This document shows positions 7,329 through 13,984 of a DNA stretch of 13,984 nucleotides, piece after piece. The stretch's first letter is position 1. Each line of letters opens with the position of its first letter. This DNA comes from Bacteriovoracaceae bacterium (GTDB lineage: Bacteria > Bdellovibrionota > Bacteriovoracia > Bacteriovoracales > Bacteriovoracaceae), in the NCBI GenBank assembly GCA_007116425.1, contig SKIL01000139.1:1-13984 (forward strand), in the 5' to 3' direction. The position numbers and the translations under genes are program-made. The notes beneath the pieces are model-generated. The model worked only from the letters and a program-made list of their open reading frames with translations. It made no database searches and had not been told where the DNA came from.

Positions 7329-8552
7329 TTATCCACCAAAATCATCGAGCATGATATCTTCTTTTTCGACTCCAAGGTCAAGAAGCATATCAGTCACACA
7401 CTGGTTCATAATTGGAGGACCACAGAGGTAATACTCACAATCTTCTGGTGCTGGATGATCTTTCAGGTACATATCGTAAAGCACGTTATGAATAAAGCCA
7501 GTAGGCCCATCCCAATTATCATCTGGAAGTGGCTCAGATAAGGCCGTGTACCACTTAAAGTTTTCATTCTCTTTTTGAAGCATATCAAAGTCTTCAACAT
7601 AGAACATTTCTCGCTTCGAGCGTGCACCATACCAGAAAGTCATCTTTCTATCAGTCTTGATTCGTCTTAACTGATCAAAGATATGCGAACGCATTGGGGC
7701 CATACCAGCTCCCCCTCCAACAAAGACCATCTCTTTGTCAGTATCGCGAGCAAAGAACTCTCCAAATGGCCCAGAAATTGTCACTTTATCACCTGGTTTG
7801 AGAGCAAAGATGTAAGATGACATCAAACCTGGAGGCGCATCAGGAACATTTGGTGGCGGAGTGGCGATACGAATATTTAAACGAATCTCGCCTTCCTCTT
7901 CAGGGTAGTTGGCCATTGAATAGGCGCGAATAACTTCTTCATCACATGAAGACTTGTATTGCCAAACATTATACTTATCCCAGTCCTCATGAAACTCTTC
8001 TTCAATATCAAAATCTTTAAAGTCAATATTAAGCCCAGGTGGACGCTCAATTTGGATGTAACCACCAGCTCTAAAAGGTACTGACTCTCCCTCTGGAAGG
8101 TCAATAATTGTTTCCTTAATAAAGGTCGCAACGTTATGGTTAGAACGAAGAGTACAATCCCACTTTCGAACTCCAAAAACCTCTTCTTCAACTTCAACTC
8201 TCATGTCCCCTTTAACGGCAACCTGACAGGAAAGTCGACATCCTTCCTTCGCTTCTTTGCGAGTAATACTTGATGCTTCAGTTGGAAGAAGATCACCTCC
8301 ACCTTCGAGTACATTCACCTTACACTGAGCGCAGGTTCCCCCACCACCACATGCGGAAGAAAGAAAGATTTTTTGGTCGGCCAAAACATTAAGTAGCTTT
8401 CCGCCGGCCGGAACCTCAATGGTTTTCTTATCGTTAATCACAATCTTTACGTTCCCAGTCTCTACAAGCTTGGATCGTGCAATTAAAATAATTGCTACTA
8501 AAACCAAGATAATGCTCGTAAACATGGAAACACCGAGAATAATTTCATTCAT
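7329..8552 (-). CDS. nqrF: Na+-NQR subunit F, NADH-oxidising 2Fe-2S flavoprotein
   Basis: NqrF takes hydride from NADH onto FAD and passes electrons one at a time to its 2Fe-2S cluster, starting the Nqr electron chain at the cytoplasmic face. It has 407 residues, equal to the Vibrio protein. A single membrane helix spans about residues 4-26. The ferredoxin domain carries cluster ligands C68, C74, C77 and C109. The FAD domain contains RAYSMANYP at 209-217. The NADH domain contains GGGAGMAPMRSH at 279-290 and CGPP with C377. The C-terminus ends in DDFGG, as expected. A 39-base leader separates it from nqrE, the largest gap in the nqr operon, and contains a strong purine-rich AAGGAAAGAGAG ribosome site. 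All key residues are present. Confidence 0.97.
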   Translation of the reverse strand: MNEIILGVSMFTSIILVLVAIILIARSKLVETGNVKIVINDKKTIEVPAGGKLLNVLADQKIFLSSACGGGGTCAQCKVNVLEGGGDLLPTEASSITRKEAKEGCRLSCQVAVKGDMRVEVEEEVFGVRKWDCTLRSNHNVATFIKETIIDLPEGESVPFRAGGYIQIERPPGLNIDFKDFDIEEEFHEDWDKYNVWQYKSSCDEEVIRAYSMANYPEEEGEIRLNIRIATPPPNVPDAPPGLMSSYIFALKPGDKVTISGPFGEFFARDTDKEMVFVGGGAGMAPMRSHIFDQLRRIKTDRKMTFWYGARSKREMFYVEDFDMLQKENENFKWYTALSEPLPDDNWDGPTGFIHNVLYDMYLKDHPAPEDCEYYLCGPPIMNQCVTDMLLDLGVEKEDIMLDDFGG

Positions 8553-8591
8553 GACAAATGCTCTCTTTCCTTAAAATTCCTAAAATAATCC

Positions 8592-9203
8592 TTAAAGTTG
8601 AATCCCTGAGAAGGCCAAGAAACCTAACGACATTAAGCCTGTCGTAATAAAAGTAATTCCAAGGCCTCTCAATCCTTCTGGTACATCAGAATAACGCAAT
8701 TTTTCGCGAATTCCAGCTAATCCCATAATGGCCAAGGCAAATCCAACTCCGGAGCCAAGACCAAAAACGGCACTTTCTGCGAGGTTATAATCTCTCTCTA
8801 CCATGAAGAGAGAACCACCCAAAATCGCACAGTTTACAGTAATCAAAGGAAGAAAAATCCCAAGACTATTATAAAGAGGCGGAAAGAAACGATCTAAAGT
8901 CATCTCTAAAATCTGTACCATGGCCGCAATAACACCAATATAGCAAATAAGACCTAAGAAGCTTAAATCTACATCAGGGTATCCGGCCCATGCCAATGCG
9001 CCATCTCGTAAAACATTATTGTAAATGAGGTTATTCACCGGAATAGTGATGGCCATCACAACAATAACAGCAACCCCTAAACCAGAGGCTGTTTTTACTC
9101 GCTTAGATACGGCCAAGAATGTACACATTCCGAGGAAAAAAGCGAGGGCAAGGTTTTCAATAAAAACGGCCTTAATAAAAAGACTGAGGTAATGTTCCAA
9201 CAT
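8592..9203 (-). CDS. nqrE: Na+-NQR membrane subunit E
   Basis: NqrE is an integral membrane subunit that pairs with NqrD around an intramembrane iron centre relaying electrons across the membrane. It has 203 residues with about six hydrophobic helices. The two expected metal-ligand cysteines are C27 (LGMCTFLAVS) and C125 (TVNCAILGG), each in the first half of an inverted-repeat module. SLFMVERDY and the adjoining LAESAVFGLGSGVGF are hallmarks that separate NqrE from NqrD. It starts 2 bases after nqrD, with GAGGAG inside the nqrD end, indicating translational coupling. The related RnfA subunit is the main alternative, but the flanking nqrA, nqrB and nqrF exclude an rnf operon. Confidence 0.96.
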   Translation of the reverse strand: MLEHYLSLFIKAVFIENLALAFFLGMCTFLAVSKRVKTASGLGVAVIVVMAITIPVNNLIYNNVLRDGALAWAGYPDVDLSFLGLICYIGVIAAMVQILEMTLDRFFPPLYNSLGIFLPLITVNCAILGGSLFMVERDYNLAESAVFGLGSGVGFALAIMGLAGIREKLRYSDVPEGLRGLGITFITTGLMSLGFLAFSGIQL

Positions 9204-9205
9204 GA

Positions 9206-9829
9206 TTAGTTCTCCTCTTCAACCTGCTCTGGCTTCCATACACGAATGGCCCAGATGAAAAAACCAATTAAGAAAAAAGCACTTGGAGATAGAAGGGCCA
9301 TACCATTTGAAGCATACCAGCCACCATCTCTAGTTAGAGGCATAACAGTGTAGCCGAGTAAGGTTCCACTTCCGAAAAGCTCTCTAAAAAATCCAACAAA
9401 AAGAAGGACAATTGAATAACCTAAGGCGTTTCCAAAACCGTCAATTGCACTCATGACCGGTCCGTTCTGCATGGCATAGCCTTCAGTTCGCCCCATAATG
9501 ATACAGTTTGTAATGATCAGACCGATATATACGCGCATATCTTTAGCTACATCATAAACATAGGCCTGAAGAACTTGATCGGTAATCACAACCATTGAAG
9601 CAATAATCGTCATCTGAATGATGATACGAATACTTGAAGGCATGTGTTCACGAATCAAACTGACAGATAAACTCGAAACAACCATAACCACGATAACAGC
9701 AGCACACATAACGAGAGCAGCTTGAAGCTGGGTTGTTACGGCGAGCGCCGAGCAAATCCCAAGGATTTGTAAAGCGATCGGGTTGTTATTAAATAACGGA
9801 TCAAAAAGGGTCTTTGTTACTTTGCTCAT
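9206..9829 (-). CDS. nqrD: Na+-NQR membrane subunit D
   Basis: This is a 207-residue multi-helix membrane protein and the partner of NqrE. The iron-ligand cysteines are C26 (LGICSALAVT) and C109 (TNCIIMGR). Both are shifted by exactly three residues relative to the Vibrio cysteines as I recall them (C29, C112). Other family features are NPIALQILG near the start, RAEGYAM-like GRTEGYAMQNGP at about 113-124, and DGFGNALGYS at about 130-139. The ATG overlaps the nqrC stop by 4 bases (ATGA type), with GAGGTGA upstream inside nqrC. The likely topology is six helices in two inverted halves, deduced from hydrophobicity only. Confidence 0.96.
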   Translation of the reverse strand: MSKVTKTLFDPLFNNNPIALQILGICSALAVTTQLQAALVMCAAVIVVMVVSSLSVSLIREHMPSSIRIIIQMTIIASMVVITDQVLQAYVYDVAKDMRVYIGLIITNCIIMGRTEGYAMQNGPVMSAIDGFGNALGYSIVLLFVGFFRELFGSGTLLGYTVMPLTRDGGWYASNGMALLSPSAFFLIGFFIWAIRVWKPEQVEEEN

Positions 9830-10668
9830 AAGCTCACCTCTTCTGATGAGTGATCTTCATAATAATAATCTGATGTATCCATATTTTTTGTATGACGGAA
9901 ATTTTCTAAGTATTTTCCGTAAGCATGGTGGCTTGTCCAGTACTGAACCATTCCACCTGCACCGTAGGCGGTAATTGTCGCCCCAGCAAGACCATCAACC
10001 TGATGAACGGCATTTGCAGAAGTTGAATCGACCTGACCTTTGAGGACCTCAAAAACTGGCCGAAACTCATCATCAAAAACCTTCTTGCCTTCCCACTGAG
10101 CTTGCCAACGTGGGTTATCAACTTCTCCACCAAGACCAGGAGTTTCACCGTGCTCGTAAAAGCCGATTCCACGAACTGTTTTGGTGTCTGAAGCATCTAG
10201 GGCCAAGAAAGCATACATTGTAGACCAAAGCCCTTGCCCATGAACAGGAAGGATAATCAGATCGACATCACCATTTTCATCGCGAGTTAAATAAACTCTT
10301 CCATAAGGTGCCCGAGAACGAATACTTCCCTTATCAAGTTCAGAAGGAATTCTAACGCGAGTATCAGGGCTATTTGCCATACGTCGCTCATTGAGTTCTT
10401 CTGGATTGATATGCTCTGCAACCTCTCCGGTTTCAAAAGAAATAATATACTCTTCAACTTGCTTATAGGCTTCCTCAATCTCCTCGGCCGTGGCGCGAGG
10501 GTTATCGAGAAGACCTGAGGCCAGAAGTAAATTCTTTTTAACATCTAGAGCTGCATTAAATTCTTGACGAGGTCTTAAAAGGACCGCCGCACTTGAAATA
10601 AAAACAGAACAGACGATACAAAGAACAAGAGCAACAAGCACTGTTTTTTGAACACTATTATTATCCAT
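9826..10668 (-). CDS. nqrC: Na+-NQR subunit C, covalent FMN protein
   Basis: NqrC carries a covalently bound FMN on a large periplasmic domain and relays electrons within the complex. It has 280 residues, somewhat longer than the Vibrio protein (about 257). The membrane anchor is at about residues 10-31. Conserved stretches are PVHGQGLWSTMYAF at 141-154 and HGETPGLGGEV at 173-183. The flavinylation site DGLAGATIT is at 225-233, with T231 as the probable FMN-Thr. The usual Ser or Thr before GAT is Ala here (A228). The C-terminal tail, about 20 residues past the conserved core, is Asp/Glu/Tyr-rich. Its start overlaps the nqrB end by 8 bases, with a near-perfect TAAGGAG seven bases before ATG. 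It is the expected ApbE substrate. Confidence 0.96.
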   Translation of the reverse strand: MDNNSVQKTVLVALVLCIVCSVFISSAAVLLRPRQEFNAALDVKKNLLLASGLLDNPRATAEEIEEAYKQVEEYIISFETGEVAEHINPEELNERRMANSPDTRVRIPSELDKGSIRSRAPYGRVYLTRDENGDVDLIILPVHGQGLWSTMYAFLALDASDTKTVRGIGFYEHGETPGLGGEVDNPRWQAQWEGKKVFDDEFRPVFEVLKGQVDSTSANAVHQVDGLAGATITAYGAGGMVQYWTSHHAYGKYLENFRHTKNMDTSDYYYEDHSSEEVSL

Positions 10669-11887
10669 TAGCTAACTCCTTAGCGCGCAGTTGACGCCGC
10701 CTTACAGTCGCATTCACAACAAAGTTATCGATGAGAGGAGCAAAAACGTTACCAAAAAGAATTGCAAGCATGACTCCCTCTGGGAATGCCGGGTTGACAA
10801 CTCTTACCAACGTCACCATGACACCAATCAATGTTCCGTAAAACCATTGACCCGTTTGTGTCATTGAAGCACTCACAGGATCTGTGGCCATAAAGACAAG
10901 ACCAAAAGCAAATCCGCCAAGCACCAAATGCCAATGAGGTGGCACAGAGAACATGGGGTTAGAGTCACTTCCAATAGCATATAGTAAGTAAGCTGACGCC
11001 ATCGTCGCTACAAGCATACTCAACATAATTCGCCAAGAGCCTATACCAGACATGATCAAAACAACGGCCCCAATCAAACAGGCAATAACAGAAGTCTCAC
11101 CCATCGAGCCTGGAATAGTTCCGATAAAAGCCGCCCACCATGAAAAATTACTTTCAATTGCAGCAACTCCACCAAGTGCCGCTTCACCAAGAGCAGTCGC
11201 TCCGGTAAATCCATCAGCAGCAACCCATACTCGGTCACCTGAGATCTCAGCAGGATAAGCGAAAAAGAGAAACGCTCTTGCCGTAAGAGCAGGGTTTAAG
11301 AAGTTTTTCCCTGTTCCACCAAAGACTTCTTTACCAACGACGACACCAAAAATGATCCCGACAGCAACTTGCCAAAGCGGGATGGTCGCTGGAAGCGTAA
11401 GTGGAAAAAGAAGTCCAGTTACAACGAAGCCTTCGTTAATTTCATGTCCTCTTACAATCGAGAAAACAGCTTCACAAGCTCCCCCTACGGCCATTGTTAC
11501 AATGTATATGGGGAGAAAATAAAGGGCTCCATGAATGAAGTTACCAATCCAATTATTAGGGTCGGCAATTCCAAAACCGAGAGTAGCAAGAATATCTCCG
11601 CGCCAACCTGGAATTTCATTAATCCCCATGGTGAGAAGAGCTCTTTCGGCTTGCAGTCCGGTATTATACATGGCCATCAAAATACAAGGAATTAACGCCA
11701 CAGCAACAGTAATCATCAATCGTTTAAGATCGAGACCGTCGCGGACGTGAACAGTACCTTTGGCCGTTTCACCCGGAGTATAAAGGAAAGTATCGGCTGC
11801 CTCATATAAAGCATAGAAGCGTTCGTACTTTCCGCCTTTTGTAAAATTGTCGTGTTGTGAGTCTAGGAGATTTCGCAAGAATTTCAT
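10661..11887 (-). CDS. nqrB: Na+-NQR subunit B, covalent FMN membrane protein
   Basis: NqrB is the main Na+-translocating membrane subunit. It binds riboflavin and a covalent FMN and interacts with quinone. The 408 residues begin with a cytoplasmic segment of about 55 residues, followed by about ten hydrophobic helices. The FMN motif DGFTGAT is at 225-231, with T231 matching the Vibrio FMN-Thr (T236, as I recall). With the same five-residue offset, GGACE at 135-139 lines up with the Vibrio glycines and glutamate implicated in quinone and korormicin/HQNO binding (G140, G141, E144), so a conserved quinone pocket is likely. GHEINEGFVVTG and ATDPVSASMTQTGQW are further family signatures. The ATG follows the nqrA stop with no gap, and AAGGA lies 7 bases upstream. 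Confidence 0.97.
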   Translation of the reverse strand: MKFLRNLLDSQHDNFTKGGKYERFYALYEAADTFLYTPGETAKGTVHVRDGLDLKRLMITVAVALIPCILMAMYNTGLQAERALLTMGINEIPGWRGDILATLGFGIADPNNWIGNFIHGALYFLPIYIVTMAVGGACEAVFSIVRGHEINEGFVVTGLLFPLTLPATIPLWQVAVGIIFGVVVGKEVFGGTGKNFLNPALTARAFLFFAYPAEISGDRVWVAADGFTGATALGEAALGGVAAIESNFSWWAAFIGTIPGSMGETSVIACLIGAVVLIMSGIGSWRIMLSMLVATMASAYLLYAIGSDSNPMFSVPPHWHLVLGGFAFGLVFMATDPVSASMTQTGQWFYGTLIGVMVTLVRVVNPAFPEGVMLAILFGNVFAPLIDNFVVNATVRRRQLRAKELANG

Positions 11888-13252
11888 CTACATTTCCTTC
11901 TCAATCATTTCTAAGTTTTCACGCAAAAGCGCACTAAAGTCTTCTTTTCCTGGGCTTGCAAATGTACAAAGAGCAAGATCCTCTTCAACAAATTCAAGCA
12001 CACCCAACTCCAAAGCTCCGTCCATATCTTTAGTGAAAATGGCACGCAAAAGCTGAGTCGGAAGGACATCCCTAAAAGGCATCACCTTTTCATACATTCC
12101 AACTGGAACCATCGCACGTGGGCTCCCATTAGTATCTGTACTGAAATCAAAAGTTTTGCCAGGAATAAGTTTCGCGGCAAAAGTATTTTTAATAGAGAAC
12201 TTATTAAATCCTGGCATTTTCCATCCAAGAAACTCTCTATAAGTCCCTTCTTCTAAAATAGTTACCTGGTTAGCAAATCGACCTAAGAAATCAAAAGGCC
12301 CATCAGCTTTCTGTCCAGCAAACACTGAGCCAGAAACAACACGTGAATTTTCGCCTACAACCTCATCGCCTAAAATATCGGATAGGCGAGCACCCATCTG
12401 AGTACGAATAAGGCGCGGATTTTTGGCCTTTGGGCCACCAATTGAAATCACTCTTTCAAGGTCAAGTTTACCGGTTTTAAACAACTTTCCAATAGTAATC
12501 ACATCTTGGTACCCGACATGCCATACAACATTTTCAAGAGAAACAGGAGCCTTCATCAGGTAGTTAATATGCAGTCCCGCTGTTCCAGCAGGATGAACTC
12601 CCTTAAACTCTTCAACTTGAACTCTGTTAAAGCTAGGAACTGAAATATCCGCCCCTGCTTCTTTACACACATAAGTTGGACCACTTGTTAGGTGAGATAA
12701 AACCTTAACACCGTTTTCGAAGTCCGCTTGAGCTTCCTTAATTCTATGAACTGGATTTGGAGCAAGTGGATGAGAGTCCATTGCAGTAATAAACAGAGCT
12801 CGGCACTTGCTATCGAGCATAGCGACCTTGCCAAATGGGCGTTGGCGTATTGCCGTCCATTGCCCAGATTCTAGCAATAGGTCACGAACTGATTGCTCAT
12901 CAAGCCTTTCAGCATCAACGCCCTTATAGTTTTTAAAACTAACTTGATCATTCCCCGTCACATCAATAACAAGCGATTGAAAAACGCGACGTTTACCGCG
13001 ATTAACTAAAGCAACCTTACCTGCAGCAGGCGCGGTATAGATACAGCCAGGGTTTCTCTTACACTCAAAAACAGGTTGACCGGCCTTAACCATGTCTCCC
13101 TCTTTTACCAACATCGTCGGCTTCATTCCCATATAGTCAGAACCAACCAACGCCACTTGACGGGGAGTTCTAGACTTTTCAATAGAGTCTTGTTTTGGCT
13201 CTCCATTGATTGGCAATTTAAGCCCTTTTCTCACTCTGTGAATCGATCCCAT
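11888..13252 (-). CDS. nqrA: Na+-NQR subunit A, soluble peripheral subunit
   Basis: NqrA is the cytoplasm-facing peripheral subunit of the sodium pump, without a membrane segment. It has 454 residues (Vibrio about 446). The N-terminus (RVRKGLKLPINGEP at about 6-19) and a biotinyl/lipoyl-like barrel (VKEGDMVKAGQPVFECKRNP, then the Ala/Gly-rich TAPAAGKV) are typical of NqrA and of the related RnfC N-terminus. DSHPLAPNP, HPAGTAGLHINYL and the C-terminal LGVLEFVEEDLALCTF are NqrA-type. The RnfC ferredoxin cysteines are absent, which separates it from RnfC. The start at 13252 is supported by AAGGA nine bases upstream and by its position about 20 bases after a predicted transcription start. It heads the nqrABCDEF-apbE-nqrM operon. 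Confidence 0.97.
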   Translation of the reverse strand: MGSIHRVRKGLKLPINGEPKQDSIEKSRTPRQVALVGSDYMGMKPTMLVKEGDMVKAGQPVFECKRNPGCIYTAPAAGKVALVNRGKRRVFQSLVIDVTGNDQVSFKNYKGVDAERLDEQSVRDLLLESGQWTAIRQRPFGKVAMLDSKCRALFITAMDSHPLAPNPVHRIKEAQADFENGVKVLSHLTSGPTYVCKEAGADISVPSFNRVQVEEFKGVHPAGTAGLHINYLMKAPVSLENVVWHVGYQDVITIGKLFKTGKLDLERVISIGGPKAKNPRLIRTQMGARLSDILGDEVVGENSRVVSGSVFAGQKADGPFDFLGRFANQVTILEEGTYREFLGWKMPGFNKFSIKNTFAAKLIPGKTFDFSTDTNGSPRAMVPVGMYEKVMPFRDVLPTQLLRAIFTKDMDGALELGVLEFVEEDLALCTFASPGKEDFSALLRENLEMIEKEM

Positions 13253-13279
13253 GAACAGCGATCCTTGAATAAAGTTAAA

Positions 13280-13308
13280 GTTATAGATTAGACTCCTAAT
13301 ATAAACAA
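13280..13308 (-). promoter_or_regulatory. Candidate sigma70-type promoter of the nqr operon
   Basis: Read on the minus strand, TTGTTT (13303-13308) and TATAAC (13280-13285) are separated by exactly 17 bases. The -10 element matches the TATAAT consensus at five of six positions; the -35 matches only in TTG. A start about seven bases on (near 13273) would give a leader of about 20 bases containing the AAGGA ribosome site at 13262-13266. Geometry and position fit well, but the -35 is weak, so an activator could be involved. Confidence 0.45.
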
Positions 13309-13316
13309 ATTAGGAG
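13293..13316. promoter_or_regulatory. Perfect 8-bp inverted repeat over the nqr promoter (possible operator)
   Basis: CTCCTAAT (13293-13300) and ATTAGGAG (13309-13316) are perfect inverted copies separated by 8 bases. The predicted -35 hexamer sits in the centre and one arm lies in the promoter spacer. This arrangement is typical of an operator bound by a dimeric regulator. If transcription began further upstream, it would instead be an RNA hairpin about 40 bases before nqrA. I cannot name the regulator. Confidence 0.45.
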
Positions 13317-13542
13317 AATTACGTCATTCTTTTTTGCGCTAAAAATTTTTGGTCTCGGAATTAATTAACATTTATCTAACAATTTGTAACCTATTCTTTG
13401 AAAAAAAGATATTTCAGAACAGTAAAAAAACAACTAAATAATTTTTGAGAATAGAAAAGAAAGTAGACAAGCGCAGCCCATGACCCTTTGATGAGCTTTG
13501 ACAGAATGCTTCAATTCCTCAGAGTTTAATTTGATAATTTTT

Positions 13543-13984
13543 TTAAAAACGATACAGTAAATCAGTAAAGGAGCTTGTCTCCTCATCGAAGTGATGCCGA
13601 CTTTCAAGCACACGAGAGGAAATGAAAGTAAAATTTTTCCCCAAAAGCTTATGATAAAATTTGCGAGTACGCCTAATCGCAAAAGTGTCATGAAAATTAA
13701 GCTCCTCAATTTGACGATCCAGCTCTTTATCCGTTGGAACCGTTAGGTAAAGGTAGCGAACTTGTTTGGCCATAATCGGAACCACAAATTCTAACTCTTC
13801 ATCTGTCAAATATTGAAAAACCGACGTACAAACACCCAAATCATACCAGCGAGGCCTTTTTTGAGAGTGACATCTTTCTGCCCAAGAAAATAAGTCAATA
13901 CGCTCAAGCTTAAGACCTGTAGAAGCGACTGGGCGCAAATTCTCAACTGAAGCTTGATTAAAAATATACTCAGAGGGCTCTATC
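13543..13984 (-). CDS. Probable SAM-dependent methyltransferase, C-terminal part (5' end beyond window)
   Basis: The reading frame is open from the stop (13543-13545) to the right edge, so about 146 C-terminal residues are visible and the start is missing. An internal TTG at 13938 is not needed as a start. Near the edge the frame reads IEPSEYIFNQAS, resembling the acidic residue after motif I that holds the SAM ribose in class I methyltransferases. It continues with YDLGVCTSVFQYLTDEEL, the motif IV/post-motif region (a D-L-x-x-C-x-S-V-x-x-Y-L pattern). YLYLTVPTD then fits the next core strand, and a basic helical segment (RRTRKFYHKLL) leads to the end. The glycine-rich motif I would lie just outside the window. 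The substrate cannot be inferred. It points the same way as nqrA but is separated by 290 bases, so it is probably a separate unit. Confidence 0.6.
   Translation of the reverse strand, partial: IEPSEYIFNQASVENLRPVASTGLKLERIDLFSWAERCHSQKRPRWYDLGVCTSVFQYLTDEELEFVVPIMAKQVRYLYLTVPTDKELDRQIEELNFHDTFAIRRTRKFYHKLLGKNFTFISSRVLESRHHFDEETSSFTDLLYRF

Larger units (their letters stand above)
13253..13542. other. AT-rich intergenic region between the methyltransferase gene and nqrA
   Basis: These 290 bases carry no convincing gene. They hold the nqrA promoter candidate and the overlapping inverted repeat, listed separately, plus an A5T5 palindrome at 13341-13350 and further A/T tracts upstream that could act as an UP-like element. 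On the minus strand, about 45 bases after the methyltransferase stop, AGCTCAT and ATGGGCT (13475-13497) can form a 7-bp hairpin with one G-U pair and a 9-base loop. It is followed by a pyrimidine-rich stretch and is a weak terminator candidate at best. Confidence 0.5.

Noticed and set aside
8553..8591. 39-base nqrE-nqrF gap as a separate promoter for nqrF
   Set aside because: It is too short for a full promoter and leader, and it is accounted for by a purine-rich ribosome site.
11369..11750. Plus-strand ORFs of about 70-108 codons opposite nqrB
   Set aside because: They lie fully antisense to a well-conserved membrane gene and have no ribosome site or recognisable motif.
8592..13252. Rnf complex instead of Na+-NQR
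   Set aside because: NqrA lacks the RnfC ferredoxin cysteines, NqrF is of the 2Fe-2S/FAD/NADH type, and apbE-nqrM follow in the Nqr order.
13434..13709. 91-residue minus-strand ORF overlapping the methyltransferase end
   Set aside because: It overlaps the better-supported methyltransferase frame and has low-complexity hydrophobic content. No ribosome site was identified, so it is read as a shadow frame.

Overview
The window holds a compact respiratory/TCA block that is almost entirely on the minus strand, so transcription runs from right to left. The base composition looks AT-leaning (about 40% GC by eye). The gene set is a Gram-negative one: a complete Na+-translocating NADH:quinone oxidoreductase (Na+-NQR) and a 2-oxoglutarate dehydrogenase complex. 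A marine or halotolerant proteobacterium-like host fits, and a Halobacteriovorax/Bacteriovorax-type member of the Bdellovibrionota is my tentative guess. I cannot confirm the taxon without a search.

Layout in transcription order. At the right edge (13543-13984) is the 3' part of a probable SAM-dependent methyltransferase, cut by the window end. A 290-base AT-rich gap follows. It contains a plausible sigma70-type promoter overlapped by a perfect 8-bp inverted repeat, just ahead of nqrA. Then comes nqrA-nqrB-nqrC-nqrD-nqrE-nqrF, with tiny gaps or short overlaps and one 39-base gap before nqrF. It continues directly into apbE (the flavin transferase that loads FMN onto NqrB and NqrC) and nqrM (a small Cys-rich Nqr maturation factor). 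After a 157-base gap come sucA, sucB and lpd, the E1, E2 and E3 components of 2-oxoglutarate dehydrogenase. At the left edge, on the plus strand, is a small unrecognised gene for a probable exported protein. Its coding sequence carries a run of 16 T. It converges on lpd across a short hairpin.

How it fits together: the SucA-SucB-Lpd complex makes NADH from 2-oxoglutarate. Na+-NQR oxidises NADH, reduces quinone and exports Na+. ApbE and NqrM are the two accessory proteins known to be needed to assemble Nqr cofactors. The window therefore pairs a major NADH source with the NADH-consuming sodium pump and its maturation factors in one co-oriented block. Key cofactor residues are intact in every subunit: FMN-Thr sites, 2Fe-2S cysteines, intramembrane Fe cysteines, the lipoyl lysine and the E3 disulfide.

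I see no clear evidence of a wholly new system. The points most worth a second look are the T16 tract in the small exported-protein gene, the inverted repeat over the nqr promoter, and the nqr-suc adjacency. I saw no RNA genes, CRISPR arrays or insertion sequences.
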